Below, piece by piece: positions 7,596 to 14,777 of a stretch of DNA of 17,690 nucleotides. Under the pieces are notes generated by a model. The model was not told the origin of the DNA, did not search any database, and was given only the letters and a program-made list of their open reading frames with translations. Source of the DNA: SVQP01 sp045658965 (GTDB taxonomy: Bacteria > Bacillota > Clostridia > Oscillospirales > CAG-272); contig JAZOVZ010000107.1 of the NCBI GenBank assembly GCA_045658965.1, positions 1 through 17,690 of the forward strand. Reading direction: 5' to 3'. The number at the start of each line of letters is the position of its first letter. Within the stretch, counting starts at the first letter, position 1. A program made the translations under genes and the position numbers.

Positions 7596-7624
7596 ATTAT
7601 AACACATCTTGGGACAAAAATCAA
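7596..7624 (-). promoter_or_regulatory. Sigma-A promoter of the PHP-lyase-AKR gene run
   Basis: On the minus strand TTGATT (7624-7619) and TATAAT (7601-7596) are 17 bases apart, 27 bases upstream of the PHP start codon. No other comparable promoter was noticed until the end of the run at 2936. Confidence 0.82.
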
Positions 7625-7673
7625 TATTTACGCGCAGCAAAACTGTGATTCTGACGTTGTCTCGCTTTACAAG

Positions 7674-7723
7674 GCAAGAAAAAAGAACAGATACCCGATT
7701 GGGTGTCTGTTCTCTTTTCTTGC
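7674..7723. terminator. Long hairpin at left edge of the repeat block
   Basis: Arms of about 22 bases (7674-7696 and 7701-7723) fold around the loop GATT, with ACCC/GGGT next to the loop, one G-T pair and one offset. The core pairs AGAACAGATACCC with GGGTGTCTGTTCT. On the minus strand the stem is followed by a run of six T, so it would terminate leftward transcription coming out of the repeat block. It lies 50 bases upstream of the PHP -35 box and could insulate that promoter. Confidence 0.7.
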
Positions 7724-7740
7724 TTGCACAGGTGGGATTT
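7724..7740 (+). repeat. Left arm of 17-base terminal inverted repeat
   Basis: TTGCACAGGTGGGATTT is the exact reverse complement of 8312-8328. Read on the minus strand it looks like a tRNA 3' end (T-loop end, CCCAC, CTGTGCA) running straight into the hairpin at 7674-7723, the same order as in the fMet tRNA and its terminator. Confidence 0.85.
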
Positions 7741-7742
7741 TT

Positions 7743-7754
7743 GCCGCTTGCGGC
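7743..7754. repeat. Mini-palindrome P1 at head of A1
   Basis: GCCGC-TT-GCGGC, directly followed by TCTTGCCCACTCGC. The same place before copy A2 holds GCCAC-TT-GTGGC (7951-7962), a compensatory pair of changes. Confidence 0.75.
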
Positions 7755-7868
7755 TCTTGCCCACTCGCCGTCGCATACTCGCCGCGCGTCGCTCGATATA
7801 CTTGCTCACCGTTGTGCTGCCAAACCCGCTCGCAATACACCCGTGAAGGGGTTGCCCACTCGCCGTCG
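7752..7868 (+). repeat. Repeat A, copy 1
   Basis: This 117-base unit starts GGCTCTTGCCCACTCGC and ends TTGCCCACTCGCCGTCG. It is about 97% identical to 7960-8076; the differences are one missing base, one G/A change and an AATACAC/AAAAACAC change. The phrase TTGCCCACTCGC occurs at both ends of the unit. Confidence 0.88.
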
Positions 7869-7925
7869 CGAGTCGTATGCTTTCGGTTCAACGCTGTGCG
7901 TACGCTCGGCTTTGACCGCTCGCGC

Positions 7926-7963
7926 TTTGGGCTCCACCGTTCCTAGCAAAGCCACTTGTGGCT
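7926..7963 (+). repeat. Repeat B, copy 1
   Basis: This unit runs from TTTGGGCTCCACCGTTCC to the palindrome AGCCAC-TT-GTGGCT. It matches 8214-8250 except for one missing G. It leads directly into A copy 2. Confidence 0.85.
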
Positions 7964-8076
7964 CTTGCCCACTCGCGTCGCATACTCGCCGCGCATCGCT
8001 CGATATACTTGCTCACCGTTGTGCTGCCAAACCCGCTCGCAAAAACACCCGTGAAGGGGTTGCCCACTCGCCGTCG
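7960..8076 (+). repeat. Repeat A, copy 2
   Basis: Second full copy of the 117-base A unit, in the same orientation as copy 1, about 208 bases later. It follows B copy 1, whose palindrome overlaps its first bases. Confidence 0.88.
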
Positions 8077-8122
8077 AGTGTCGCGGTCTATCGCCTCGAC
8101 GCTCCGCTTACCCTCGGCTCTG

Positions 8123-8190
8123 CCCGCTCGCAATACACCCGTGAAGGGGTTGCCCACTCGCGTCGCATACTCGCCGCGCGTCGCTCGATA
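8123..8190 (+). repeat. Repeat A, permuted partial copy 3
   Basis: Here the second half of A (CCCGCTCGCAATACAC through the GGGG) comes first and then runs through TTGCCCACTCGC into the first half (TCGCATACTCGCCGCGCG and on). The joint is the phrase shared by both ends of A, as expected from slippage or recombination in a tandem array. Confidence 0.8.
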
Positions 8191-8213
8191 CACTCGCTCC
8201 TTCGTCTCGTTGC

Positions 8214-8250
8214 TTTGGCTCCACCGTTCCTAGCAAAGCCACTTGTGGCT
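8214..8250 (+). repeat. Repeat B, copy 2
   Basis: Second B unit, ending in the same AGCCAC-TT-GTGGCT palindrome (8237-8250). It follows A copy 3 and ends the repeated part of the block. Confidence 0.85.
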
Positions 8251-8269
8251 TTGCGTCGTCACTAACCCA

Positions 8270-8307
8270 ACGAGCTACGCTCGTCGGATCGCAATCGAAG
8301 ATTGCGA
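8270..8307. repeat. Two tandem perfect short hairpins
   Basis: ACGAGC-TAC-GCTCGT (8270-8284) and TCGCAATC-GAA-GATTGCGA (8289-8307) are separated by four bases and run into the tRNA-like tail at 8308. Both have three-base loops and perfect stems of 6 and 8 pairs. They could form in RNA or as DNA cruciforms. Confidence 0.8.
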
Positions 8308-8338
8308 GTTCAAATCCCACCTGTGCAACCAACGCAAA
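8308..8338 (+). repeat. Inverted duplicate of the tRNA-fMet 3' end and trailer
   Basis: These 31 plus-strand bases match the last part of the minus-strand fMet gene plus its trailer (8390 down to 8360) at 29 of 31 positions; the only changes are TG for CC in the acceptor arm. It spans T loop, CCCAC, acceptor strand, ACCA and ACGCAAA. No upstream tRNA body fits, so it is a fragment and not a tRNA gene. Confidence 0.82.
8312..8328 (+). repeat. Right arm of 17-base terminal inverted repeat
   Basis: AAATCCCACCTGTGCAA is the exact reverse complement of 7724-7740. It lies inside the tRNA-like tail at 8308-8338 and touches the long hairpin 8325-8373. Confidence 0.85.
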
Positions 8339-8362
8339 AAAGGCACCCTGTTGGGTGCCTTT
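8337..8362 (-). terminator. Terminator of the tRNA operon
   Basis: On the minus strand GGCACCC-AACA-GGGTGCC is followed by TTTTTT, five bases after the fMet CCA end plus its short trailer. The surrounding arms extend the hairpin to 8325-8373, with an AAA bulge, and take in the mature tRNA 3' end. Confidence 0.85.
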
Positions 8363-8366
8363 GCGT

Positions 8367-8444
<78 letters not shown>

Positions 8445-8462
8445 ATATTTGGTTTTCCCGCT

Positions 8463-8551
8463 TGGTGCCGGTGACCGGGGTCGAACCGGTACGATACTCA
8501 CGTATCACGGGATTTTAAGTCCCGGGCGTCTGCCTATTCCGCCACACCGGC
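8463..8551 (-). tRNA. tRNA-Leu(TAA)
   Basis: An 89-base class II tRNA gene. Acceptor strands GCCGGTG and CACCGGC pair fully and CCA is encoded. The anticodon stem GGGA/TCCC encloses CTTAAAA, so the anticodon is TAA (Leu). A long variable arm and the T arm CCGG-TTCGACC-CCGG follow. It is the first gene after the promoter at 8585-8613. Confidence 0.95.
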
Positions 8552-8584
8552 GTTCAAGCATGGCCTCTCTTAAAGGACCTGTAT

Positions 8585-8613
8585 ATTATAACACCCGATT
8601 TGCCTTTTGTCAA
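8585..8613 (-). promoter_or_regulatory. Perfect-consensus promoter of the tRNA operon
   Basis: On the minus strand TTGACA (8613-8608) and TATAAT (8590-8585) have a 17-base spacer, 33 bases upstream of tRNA-Leu. Both boxes match the sigma-A consensus exactly, as expected for strong stable-RNA expression. Confidence 0.92.
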
Positions 8614-8801
8614 CCCCTTTTTTGAAAAAAGTTAAAATCTTTTTATTCTTGTTTCTCTCATAGTGTGTTTTTTGGATTGGTACGATCATTCAGCATCCTC
8701 AGTATATGCGGCGGTGCAGAGGTTTATGCTTCGTTTTGATTTTTGTGCAACCTATATCGCTTATTCAACCCATGTTAGAAAAATTCTCCCCGAATGCGTT
8801 A

Positions 8802-8829
8802 TTGTAATTCTCCGTCTATGTGCTATAAT
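8802..8829 (+). promoter_or_regulatory. Sigma-A promoter of the XRE regulator gene
   Basis: TTGTAA (8802-8807) and TATAAT (8824-8829) have a 16-base spacer, 42 bases before the ATG at 8872. I found no clear operator palindrome here. The preceding stretch 8614-8801 shows nothing I can assign. Confidence 0.7.
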
Positions 8830-8871
8830 GGTATCAGGAAAAGCGCTGATCCGTCAATTTTGGAGGTTATT

Positions 8872-9684
8872 ATGATCAAACTCGGAGAAAAAATCAAAAC
8901 CTTAAGAAAGCAAAAAAACATATCCCAAGAGGTATTTGCTAAGTATCTGGGCGTTTCGTTTCAAGCGGTTTCCAAATGGGAAAACGGCTTGACCATGCCC
9001 GACGTGACCTTGATTCCCGCGATCGCGTCGTTTTTCGGCGTTTCCACCGACGAGCTTTTTGATTTCAATCTGTTTGAAACCGAAAAGCAGGTGGACGCGA
9101 TTTGCCATGAATCATGGAAATACCGCAGTAGCGATCCCGCAAAAGCCGAACGCATACTGCGAGAGGGCTTACAGAGATATCCCGGTAATGATATCATTCT
9201 CAACAATTTACTCTATACGCTTGACTACCAAACCAGAGCCGACGAGGTGATCACGCTTTGCAAGACGCTGATTGCCTGTACCAAAGATGATTCCGTGAAA
9301 TACGACGCTTGCCGCATTTTGGCGACGTGCTACAAGGAAAACGGGCAGGACGATCTGGTTGCCCCCACGCTGGAGCTCATTCCCGAGATATATTTTTCCA
9401 AGCTGGAGCTGATGGCTTCCCTCTTGGACGGGGAGGTCAGCTACGAGGCGGCGCAAAAGCACAAAAACATTTGCGCCGAGGATCTGATCGACATGCTGCT
9501 CATTGCGGGCAAGCGCCTTGAGGAGATGGGTGAGCATGACAAAGCCGCCTCACAATTCAGGATTGCGCAAAAGGTCATGGATGCGTTCCGGGATGATTTT
9601 TTGGAGGACAGATGGTTCGATGCAACCGTTTATGAGTCCACACAAAAGCAGCGCAAGCAAGTAAGCGAGCTGCTGAAGGGATAA
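8872..9684 (+). CDS. XRE-family transcriptional regulator with helical C-terminal domain
   Basis: A 270-residue protein. Residues 4-63 are a Cro/C1-type helix-turn-helix: LGEKIKTLRKQKNISQEVFA, then VSFQAVSKWENG (recognition helix) and MPDVTLIPAIASFFGVSTDELF. The rest, from about residue 70, is mostly alpha-helical, with repeated helix pairs such as DPAKAERILREGLQRYPGND and EEMGEHDKAASQFRIAQKV that resemble tetratricopeptide repeats. Such C-terminal domains often bind a peptide or partner protein. The start at 8872 has TGGAGG at proper spacing; the open frame from 8794 begins in the promoter. It stands alone between its own promoter and terminator, so its target is not shown by context. It could act on itself or the neighbouring oxidoreductase operon; neither is evidenced. 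Confidence 0.92.
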   Translation: MIKLGEKIKTLRKQKNISQEVFAKYLGVSFQAVSKWENGLTMPDVTLIPAIASFFGVSTDELFDFNLFETEKQVDAICHESWKYRSSDPAKAERILREGLQRYPGNDIILNNLLYTLDYQTRADEVITLCKTLIACTKDDSVKYDACRILATCYKENGQDDLVAPTLELIPEIYFSKLELMASLLDGEVSYEAAQKHKNICAEDLIDMLLIAGKRLEEMGEHDKAASQFRIAQKVMDAFRDDFLEDRWFDATVYESTQKQRKQVSELLKG

Positions 9685-9687
9685 AGT

Positions 9688-9718
9688 GCAGGGGGGCGAC
9701 GTTGCCCCCCTGCTTTTT
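9688..9718 (+). terminator. Terminator of the XRE regulator gene
   Basis: GCAGGGGGGC and GCCCCCCTGC form a perfect 10-pair stem around GACGTT, followed by TTTTT. It starts three bases after the stop codon. The convergent oxidoreductase gene ends at 9752 and may also use this stem, though the T run on that side is poor. Confidence 0.92.
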
Positions 9719-9751
9719 ATCGGATTTCGGACTATATGATCCTGCCCGTTT

Positions 9752-11212
9752 TCAGCGTTTCTTCTCGCTTTGACCAATCAGCTTTACTGCGTCAATGCCG
9801 GCGGTTGCCGCGATGGGCAGTCCACCCGGTGCCATCTGCCATTGGGTTGCGAGGTAGACGTTTGAAAGTCCGTCTATCTTGCCGGACATCTGCGTGGGTG
9901 CTGCACCTGCGGGCATGATAAAGCTCATAAACGAGCCGACCTCGGAGCCGACAAAGCGGTGATAGGTCGCGGGCGTCCATGCGTCAATGCACGTGATCTT
10001 GCCTTGCAGCGCGGGCACGCGATCGCAGATGATATGCTCCACCGCCTGCACCATTTGCTGCTTTCTTTGTGCATACGCCTCTTTATCCGCACGCAGCGCG
10101 ACAAGCATTTTGGCGTCGTCCTCCATGCAATAGATCATGGTCTGCAAAATGCTCTTACCCGCGGGGGCAAAGGACGGCTCATGCGAAAACTCGCGCAGCA
10201 TCAGATACTCTCCGCAAAGCACTTCCCTGTATTCTGCAGGGATATCGAACACCACGTCACCGGTAAAGGGCGGCTGCTCCCCGTCAAAGGAGAACGCGCA
10301 ATGCGTGGAGGAAAAGCGGATCATATTTTCATCCGCGTACTGCTCCGCCAGCTTTTGGGGCATATAGGCGCGATCCAGCAGCGTGCCGAACGCCACGGCA
10401 GGGTCAGCGGTGATGATCACGTGATCGGTATCTATCACCGTGCCGTCGTCCAAGATCACCGACTGCGCAACACCGTCCTGCACGTTGATCTTATCGGCGC
10501 CCTTGCCAAGGCAAAGCTTGCCGCCAAGCGATACAAATCGCTCTGCCATGCGATCCGCCATACCGCAGGACGCACCGTGCGGGATGCCGCCGTTTTTGCC
10601 CGTAAAGGTGGCGAACACCATGATCAGCGCCAGCGCGCTGAAATGTCCGGGCATAAAGGATTTGAGAAAATCTCCGAGAAAAGCATCCTTGAAGCGCGCT
10701 GCCAGATCGTTGACGCTGTATTTGTAATACTTGATCAGATCGGGTGCGGAGATCAGCTTTTCCCATGCGTTGCTTGCGCGCTCGCACGCCTTGCCGCCAA
10801 TGCCGTTGAGCCTCTGTATCGAGCGAATGGCTCTGATCAGCCCCCGGATCTCTTTTTCATCCTTGGGAGAGGCAGCCAGCATATCCTTATGCAGCTGTGC
10901 CAAGTCCTTGTTAAGCGAAAGCACTCTGCCCTTTTGCTCGTAGGTATACAGATTTTCGGGCTGATGCACCGCAATGCCCTGCCCCAGTGCGCCGAGCTTT
11001 TCCCACATGCGGTAAAAATCGGTAACGGGATTGGTGCCCGTGAGCCAATGGATGCAGTTGTCGATATGATATCCCTTGCGATCCCAGCCCGTCAGATTAC
11101 CGCCCGCGCGAAAGTGACGCTCGTAAACGGTGGCTTGATGCCCTTCCAGTTGTGCGCAAATGCCTGCGGACAGTCCTGCAACGCCTGCGCCTATAATGAT
11201 AATATTAGCCAT
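9752..11212 (-). CDS. FAD-dependent oxidoreductase, phytoene-desaturase (CrtI)-like
   Basis: A 486-residue flavoprotein. The N-terminal dinucleotide-binding motif G8-A-G10-V-A-G13 sits in MANIIIIGAGVAGLSAG, followed by an acidic residue at the end of beta-2 (VYERH) and the GGN loop (37-39). The C-terminal LSNVYLATQWQMAPGGLPIA is the second FAD-contact region of the CrtI/phytoene dehydrogenase-like group. Members desaturate or isomerise polyprenoids, but many Firmicutes copies have unknown substrates, and no carotenoid gene is seen here. The start at 11212 has a modest AGGGA. It begins 14 bases after the YhaN-like gene stops, so it probably belongs to the same transcript as the last cistron. 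A role linked to DNA ends is not evident; co-transcription may be incidental. Confidence 0.85.
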   Translation of the reverse strand: MANIIIIGAGVAGLSAGICAQLEGHQATVYERHFRAGGNLTGWDRKGYHIDNCIHWLTGTNPVTDFYRMWEKLGALGQGIAVHQPENLYTYEQKGRVLSLNKDLAQLHKDMLAASPKDEKEIRGLIRAIRSIQRLNGIGGKACERASNAWEKLISAPDLIKYYKYSVNDLAARFKDAFLGDFLKSFMPGHFSALALIMVFATFTGKNGGIPHGASCGMADRMAERFVSLGGKLCLGKGADKINVQDGVAQSVILDDGTVIDTDHVIITADPAVAFGTLLDRAYMPQKLAEQYADENMIRFSSTHCAFSFDGEQPPFTGDVVFDIPAEYREVLCGEYLMLREFSHEPSFAPAGKSILQTMIYCMEDDAKMLVALRADKEAYAQRKQQMVQAVEHIICDRVPALQGKITCIDAWTPATYHRFVGSEVGSFMSFIMPAGAAPTQMSGKIDGLSNVYLATQWQMAPGGLPIAATAGIDAVKLIGQSEKKR

Positions 11213-11226
11213 AAAATTTCCCTATT

Positions 11227-13686
11227 TCAATGCGCCTGTTCGGCAGTGTCGGTCTTGCACGTCAAATACAGGATCTGATACTCGCGTGCCAACTCGTCCA
11301 AAAGGCGGCGCGCAGCCTCGGCGCGCTCGGTGTCAAGATACACGAAGGGATCGTCCAGCACAAGGCAAGGCTTTTCCTCGTCAAACAGACCGTCCGCAAG
11401 GCTCAGGCGCAAGCAAAAGCCCACCATATCTCTCCAGCCGCTGCTCAGGTACTCAATGCTGCGGCTCTTACCCTTTTCTCTCTGCGTAATGCCGAAATCG
11501 GTATCCATGGAGAATTGCTTTTGCTCACCGCTCATCTGCTGCATGCGGCTCAAAAAGGAACTCTGCATCTTGTCCAGATATCTGGACGAGAGGTTTTCCC
11601 TTGCCTGCTCCAAGAATTTTTCGGCATGCACGATGGCTGTATAGTTTGCGTTCTGCAAAGCCAATTTATCCTCCAAGGCTTGCTTTTCGGCAACCAAAGC
11701 GCCATACGCATCGGCTGCTTCATACAAGACCTCCGCCTTTTGCACCAAGGCTGCAAGCTCTCCGCTTTGCTGCTGATAAAGTGCGCGGCTCTGCTCCCAG
11801 CGAGCCGAAAGCTCCTCGGGATCGGGCAGCTCCTGCTCGCCCTGCGGGCCCTGCTCGGCAAGGCTGCGCACGTTCTTTTCGGACGCGTATGCGCGTGCTG
11901 CCTGCTCCTTCTGCTCGATCTCATGCCTGCGTCTTTGCAGATCGGCAAGCGTGGTGCGCAGCTCGGCAAGCACAAACGCGCAATTCTCGCGGTCAAAGGG
12001 CTTGTTCCAGCGCGAAAGGAATGCACAAATACGATCCCACAGCGCATCCGCCTCGGCTACGATCCCCTCGTACAAGGCATCCTTTGCCTTTTGCTGCTCG
12101 CAAAGGCGCAGATACTGATCGGTTGTGCTGCGCAGTGCGCTGAGAGCTGCAATATAACCGCCATCCACTGTCAAGGAGTGCTTTTGTGCCAACGCAACCG
12201 GCACGGCTGCCTTGTCTGCATACTTTTCCTTATATTCCTGCGCCAATCCAAGCTCGCGCTCGCGCTCCTCCAAAAGACGCTTTTTGGTCTCGATCTTAAA
12301 CGCCGCATCGGCTGCGCGCTTGGCTCTGCCCGAAAGCTGTGCTGCGGATACTGCACCAAGCAGCACGTACACGGCAAGTGCAAACAATGCAAGTCCGCCA
12401 ATACCGCTGACAATACCCAGCCCTATCTTGGACATCAGCAGCAGTACGGCTGCCGTGATCAGCATGATCACCGAAAGGCTTGCCAGCACCACGCCGAACA
12501 CCTTGCCCGCGGTTGCCTTTTTGCCCTGCTTGCCGGTCTTGGGCGGTGTCGGGTCACCGATTGCATCCGCCTGATCCTGCAGGGATGCAGCCAGCGCGGC
12601 ATGCGCGCGGATCTCACCCTCAATATCACGCAAATCGTTGCAAATTTCAAGCGCGCGGTCGATCTCCTCAAGCGGCGTGACGCTGCCGCCAAGCCTCGGC
12701 TTGACTTGTGCGATCGCCTCGCTTACCGTGTTATCCCCGTGCAGCTGCTGTGCTCTGCCCGAAAGAGTTCCGAGCTGTCCTGCCAGCATTTGCATCTTTT
12801 CCGCTTCTGCCTGCGTGGGCACTTGCCCCTCAAACTGTGCAGCAATTGCCTCTGCCTCTTTTTTTGCAGCGGAGATCTCGCTGCGCATGCGGCTGTAGGT
12901 CTCCAGAATGGCGCGTCTCTCCCGCTGCCCGACCGCTTTGGTCATATCATTCTGCAACGCCTGCATGCGCTGCTCACTTTCCGCTACGATCGGAGTCAGC
13001 CCGGCGATCTGCGCGTCAAGCTCCTGCGCCTGCGCCTTTTGTCCTTGGCAGACCTCGATCTGTCTTTGCAGCTCCAAGAGTCTGCGCTCGCCCGCATAGA
13101 TCTCGCCGCGCTCACCGGTCGTCTTGTACTGACGCTTGCGGCGCACCAAAGCCTCCATTGCCTCTTCGTAATTGCCAAGGTCGTTTTCCGCCTGCAAGAG
13201 GTGATTGAGCTTGGTATTGATGCTGTTATTGGCATTCTTCTCCACCTTGCCGTGGACGTGCGCAGAGGCATCCATAAATACGGTACGGCTAAAGCCGTCC
13301 GCGTCGATGCCGAACAGTTCTTCTCCGATATTCTCGGTATAATCCTCGCTTAATTTTCCGGTATCCAGAGCGTACAGCGCAAAGGTATCCTCGCTCTCCT
13401 TTGCCCCGAAGAAACGCTCAATGCGATAGCGTTTGCCCCTTGCCTCAAATTCGAGATTGCCGCCAAAGCTGCCGCCCGTCCAAGGCGTATAGCGTTTGCG
13501 TGCATTTTCCGCAACGCTGCGCGCGCGGCTGTCGCCCAGTCCATAGAACATGGCGCGCAAAAATGCTGCCAGAGTGCTCTTGCCCCAGCCGTTGGGTGCA
13601 GACAGCACGTTGATGCCGTCCTCGAATTCATAAGAAAAATCCTGCAGGTTACCAAAGCCCGCAATGTACAGTCGACTCAGCTTCAT
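11227..13686 (-). CDS. YhaN/SbcC-like ATPase with central transmembrane hairpin
   Basis: An 819-residue SMC/Rad50-like ATPase. N-terminal half: KLSRLYIAGFGNLQDFSYEF, the usual opening of this family, then Walker A in APNGWGKST (30-38). C-terminal half: signature YLSSGWRDMVGF (near 745-756) and Walker B CLVLDDPFVYLD (near 773-784). Between them are two coiled-coil stretches (about 165-375 and 450-700), rich in Ala, Glu, Gln, Arg. At the apex, where Rad50 has its zinc hook, are two hydrophobic segments (about 396-418 and 421-446) with a very short turn, as in Bacillus YhaN. The protein is therefore probably tethered to the membrane. Its ATG overlaps the nuclease gene stop as ATGA, indicating coupled translation of a nuclease-ATPase complex. 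A role in DNA-end processing or repair is inferred from the SbcCD/Mre11-Rad50 relationship. Confidence 0.9.
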   Translation of the reverse strand: MKLSRLYIAGFGNLQDFSYEFEDGINVLSAPNGWGKSTLAAFLRAMFYGLGDSRARSVAENARKRYTPWTGGSFGGNLEFEARGKRYRIERFFGAKESEDTFALYALDTGKLSEDYTENIGEELFGIDADGFSRTVFMDASAHVHGKVEKNANNSINTKLNHLLQAENDLGNYEEAMEALVRRKRQYKTTGERGEIYAGERRLLELQRQIEVCQGQKAQAQELDAQIAGLTPIVAESEQRMQALQNDMTKAVGQRERRAILETYSRMRSEISAAKKEAEAIAAQFEGQVPTQAEAEKMQMLAGQLGTLSGRAQQLHGDNTVSEAIAQVKPRLGGSVTPLEEIDRALEICNDLRDIEGEIRAHAALAASLQDQADAIGDPTPPKTGKQGKKATAGKVFGVVLASLSVIMLITAAVLLLMSKIGLGIVSGIGGLALFALAVYVLLGAVSAAQLSGRAKRAADAAFKIETKKRLLEERERELGLAQEYKEKYADKAAVPVALAQKHSLTVDGGYIAALSALRSTTDQYLRLCEQQKAKDALYEGIVAEADALWDRICAFLSRWNKPFDRENCAFVLAELRTTLADLQRRRHEIEQKEQAARAYASEKNVRSLAEQGPQGEQELPDPEELSARWEQSRALYQQQSGELAALVQKAEVLYEAADAYGALVAEKQALEDKLALQNANYTAIVHAEKFLEQARENLSSRYLDKMQSSFLSRMQQMSGEQKQFSMDTDFGITQREKGKSRSIEYLSSGWRDMVGFCLRLSLADGLFDEEKPCLVLDDPFVYLDTERAEAARRLLDELAREYQILYLTCKTDTAEQAH

Positions 13687-14768
13687 TCTGCGTCCACCTC
13701 CTCGCCGCCAAGTGCGCGGATGCCCTTTTCGATGACCTGCAGCTTGACCTCTTCATCCAGCCCCGATGCAAGGACAAGACGCACGAATTCTCCCTTGAGC
13801 GAGATATCGTTTTGGTAGTCCTCGGCACGGATGCTCAGCTTGGTCTTATCGTACACCTTGGCAAAGTAAAAACGATCTGACAGCACGCTTGCAGCGTATT
13901 TCGCGTCATGGCAGGTGTCGGGCGCAACGCTGCCCACAAGCTCGACCTTGACCATATCCTGCGCCTGCGCTTGCGCGCAAGCCGCCAGCACGGTCTGCTC
14001 CAAGGAAAGAAGGCTATAGTACCCCGAAACGTCCACCGTAAACACGTGGCATTTTCTGCGGGCAAGAGACACAAACTGCGTCCCGATCTTACCATCATCG
14101 CTCACGTCCAGCATGACAAATCCCTTGTTGCCGCACTCGTCAAAGCCCCTGCCCTCGGGACAGCCCGCATAGCACCATACACCGCGCGCGTCCAAGGACT
14201 CAATGCGGTAAGAATGGATGTGACCGAGTGCTAAATAATCAAGATTTTTATTCTGCAGGGCACGCAGATTGATGCCCGCATCATACCTTGTATCCGACTC
14301 ATATACCTGCCCGTGCAGCATGGCGATATTGACGCGCGCGGGATCGGGCGAGAGCGCATCATAAGTCTGCTGATCGGCAGGGTCAATGCAACCGAAAATA
14401 CTGACGTTGTCAATTCTGTATTCCTGCCATTCCCCGCTAAAGGTATGCAAATTCTCGGGCAGCGGCGTCTTGGTGTCGGTAAAACCAACCTCGCCCTCGT
14501 CGTGATTGCCCGAAAGATAGTAAAAATCGATCTGCGGATACTGACGCATCAAGTCCAGCACATAGGCTCTTGTGCGCTTGGCGCAGGACGCACCGTCAAA
14601 CAAATCGCCCGCGATCAGAAAAGCGCGCGCATCGTGCTCCGCACCGTACCGCACCATGTCCGCAAAGCCCAAAAGCAGCTCTCTTTTGCGCTCCTTGGCT
14701 TGCTCGGGCGACAGATTGGATTCCATGACCGAATCCAAGTGGATATCCGCGCAATGTAAAATCTTCAT
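13683..14768 (-). CDS. YhaO/SbcD-like metallophosphoesterase (DNA exonuclease)
   Basis: A 361-residue calcineurin-like phosphoesterase of the Mre11/SbcD/YhaO group. Phosphoesterase motifs in order: D8-x-H10 in HCADIHLDS, G54-D55-x-x-D58 in IAGDLFD, G87-N-H-D90 in LSGNHDE, H152 in MLHGQVY, and G182-H-x-H185 in LALGHIHSYR. These bind two metal ions. The C-terminal ~110 residues are the usual capping region that contacts the partner ATPase. The start at 14768 has AAGGAG, which overlaps the stop of the DUF1015 gene nine bases upstream, and its own stop overlaps the YhaN-like start. With that partner it probably forms an ATP-driven nuclease on DNA ends; this is by family analogy, and substrate preference cannot be read from sequence. 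Confidence 0.92.
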   Translation of the reverse strand: MKILHCADIHLDSVMESNLSPEQAKERKRELLLGFADMVRYGAEHDARAFLIAGDLFDGASCAKRTRAYVLDLMRQYPQIDFYYLSGNHDEGEVGFTDTKTPLPENLHTFSGEWQEYRIDNVSIFGCIDPADQQTYDALSPDPARVNIAMLHGQVYESDTRYDAGINLRALQNKNLDYLALGHIHSYRIESLDARGVWCYAGCPEGRGFDECGNKGFVMLDVSDDGKIGTQFVSLARRKCHVFTVDVSGYYSLLSLEQTVLAACAQAQAQDMVKVELVGSVAPDTCHDAKYAASVLSDRFYFAKVYDKTKLSIRAEDYQNDISLKGEFVRLVLASGLDEEVKLQVIEKGIRALGGEEVDAE

Positions 14769-14777
14769 CGTAACTCC

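Larger units (their letters stand above)
7741..8311. repeat. Gene-free block of shuffled GC-rich repeats
   Basis: About 570 bases between the inverted repeat arms are built mostly from a few modules in several copies: a 117-base A unit (two full copies and one permuted partial copy), a 38-base B unit (two copies), and small palindromes. The word CACCCGTGAAGGGG occurs at 7838, 8046 and 8136, each time followed by TTGCCCACTCGC. Open frames across it on both strands translate to repetitive Arg/Ser/Ala-rich text with no start context, so I do not call a gene. It contains no transposase and no evenly spaced repeats as in CRISPR. Function is unknown. Confidence 0.8.

Noticed and set aside
7609..8265. 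A 218-codon plus-strand open frame through the repeat block, plus 101- and 95-codon minus-strand frames there
   Set aside because: The frames exist because the A and B repeats lack stops. There is no ribosome binding site, the translation is repetitive and low in complexity, the start lies in the PHP promoter region, and no known domain is seen.
7741..8311. CRISPR array
   Set aside because: Repeat units are long, unevenly spaced, overlapping and permuted. There are no unique spacers of constant length and no cas gene.
8268..8338. A complete plus-strand tRNA gene ending at 8330
   Set aside because: Only the T loop, CCCAC and acceptor 3' part fit. Upstream there are two independent hairpins and no D arm, anticodon arm or matching 5' acceptor strand.
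8663..8875. A 70-codon frame upstream of the XRE regulator
   Set aside because: It has no ribosome binding site or recognisable composition, it spans the regulator's promoter, and it ends inside the regulator's start.
11230..13353. A 707-codon plus-strand open frame opposite the YhaN-like gene
   Set aside because: It is the antisense of a GC-rich gene with Leu/Ala/Glu-rich codons. It shows no domain, while the minus-strand frame has complete Walker A, Walker B and signature motifs.
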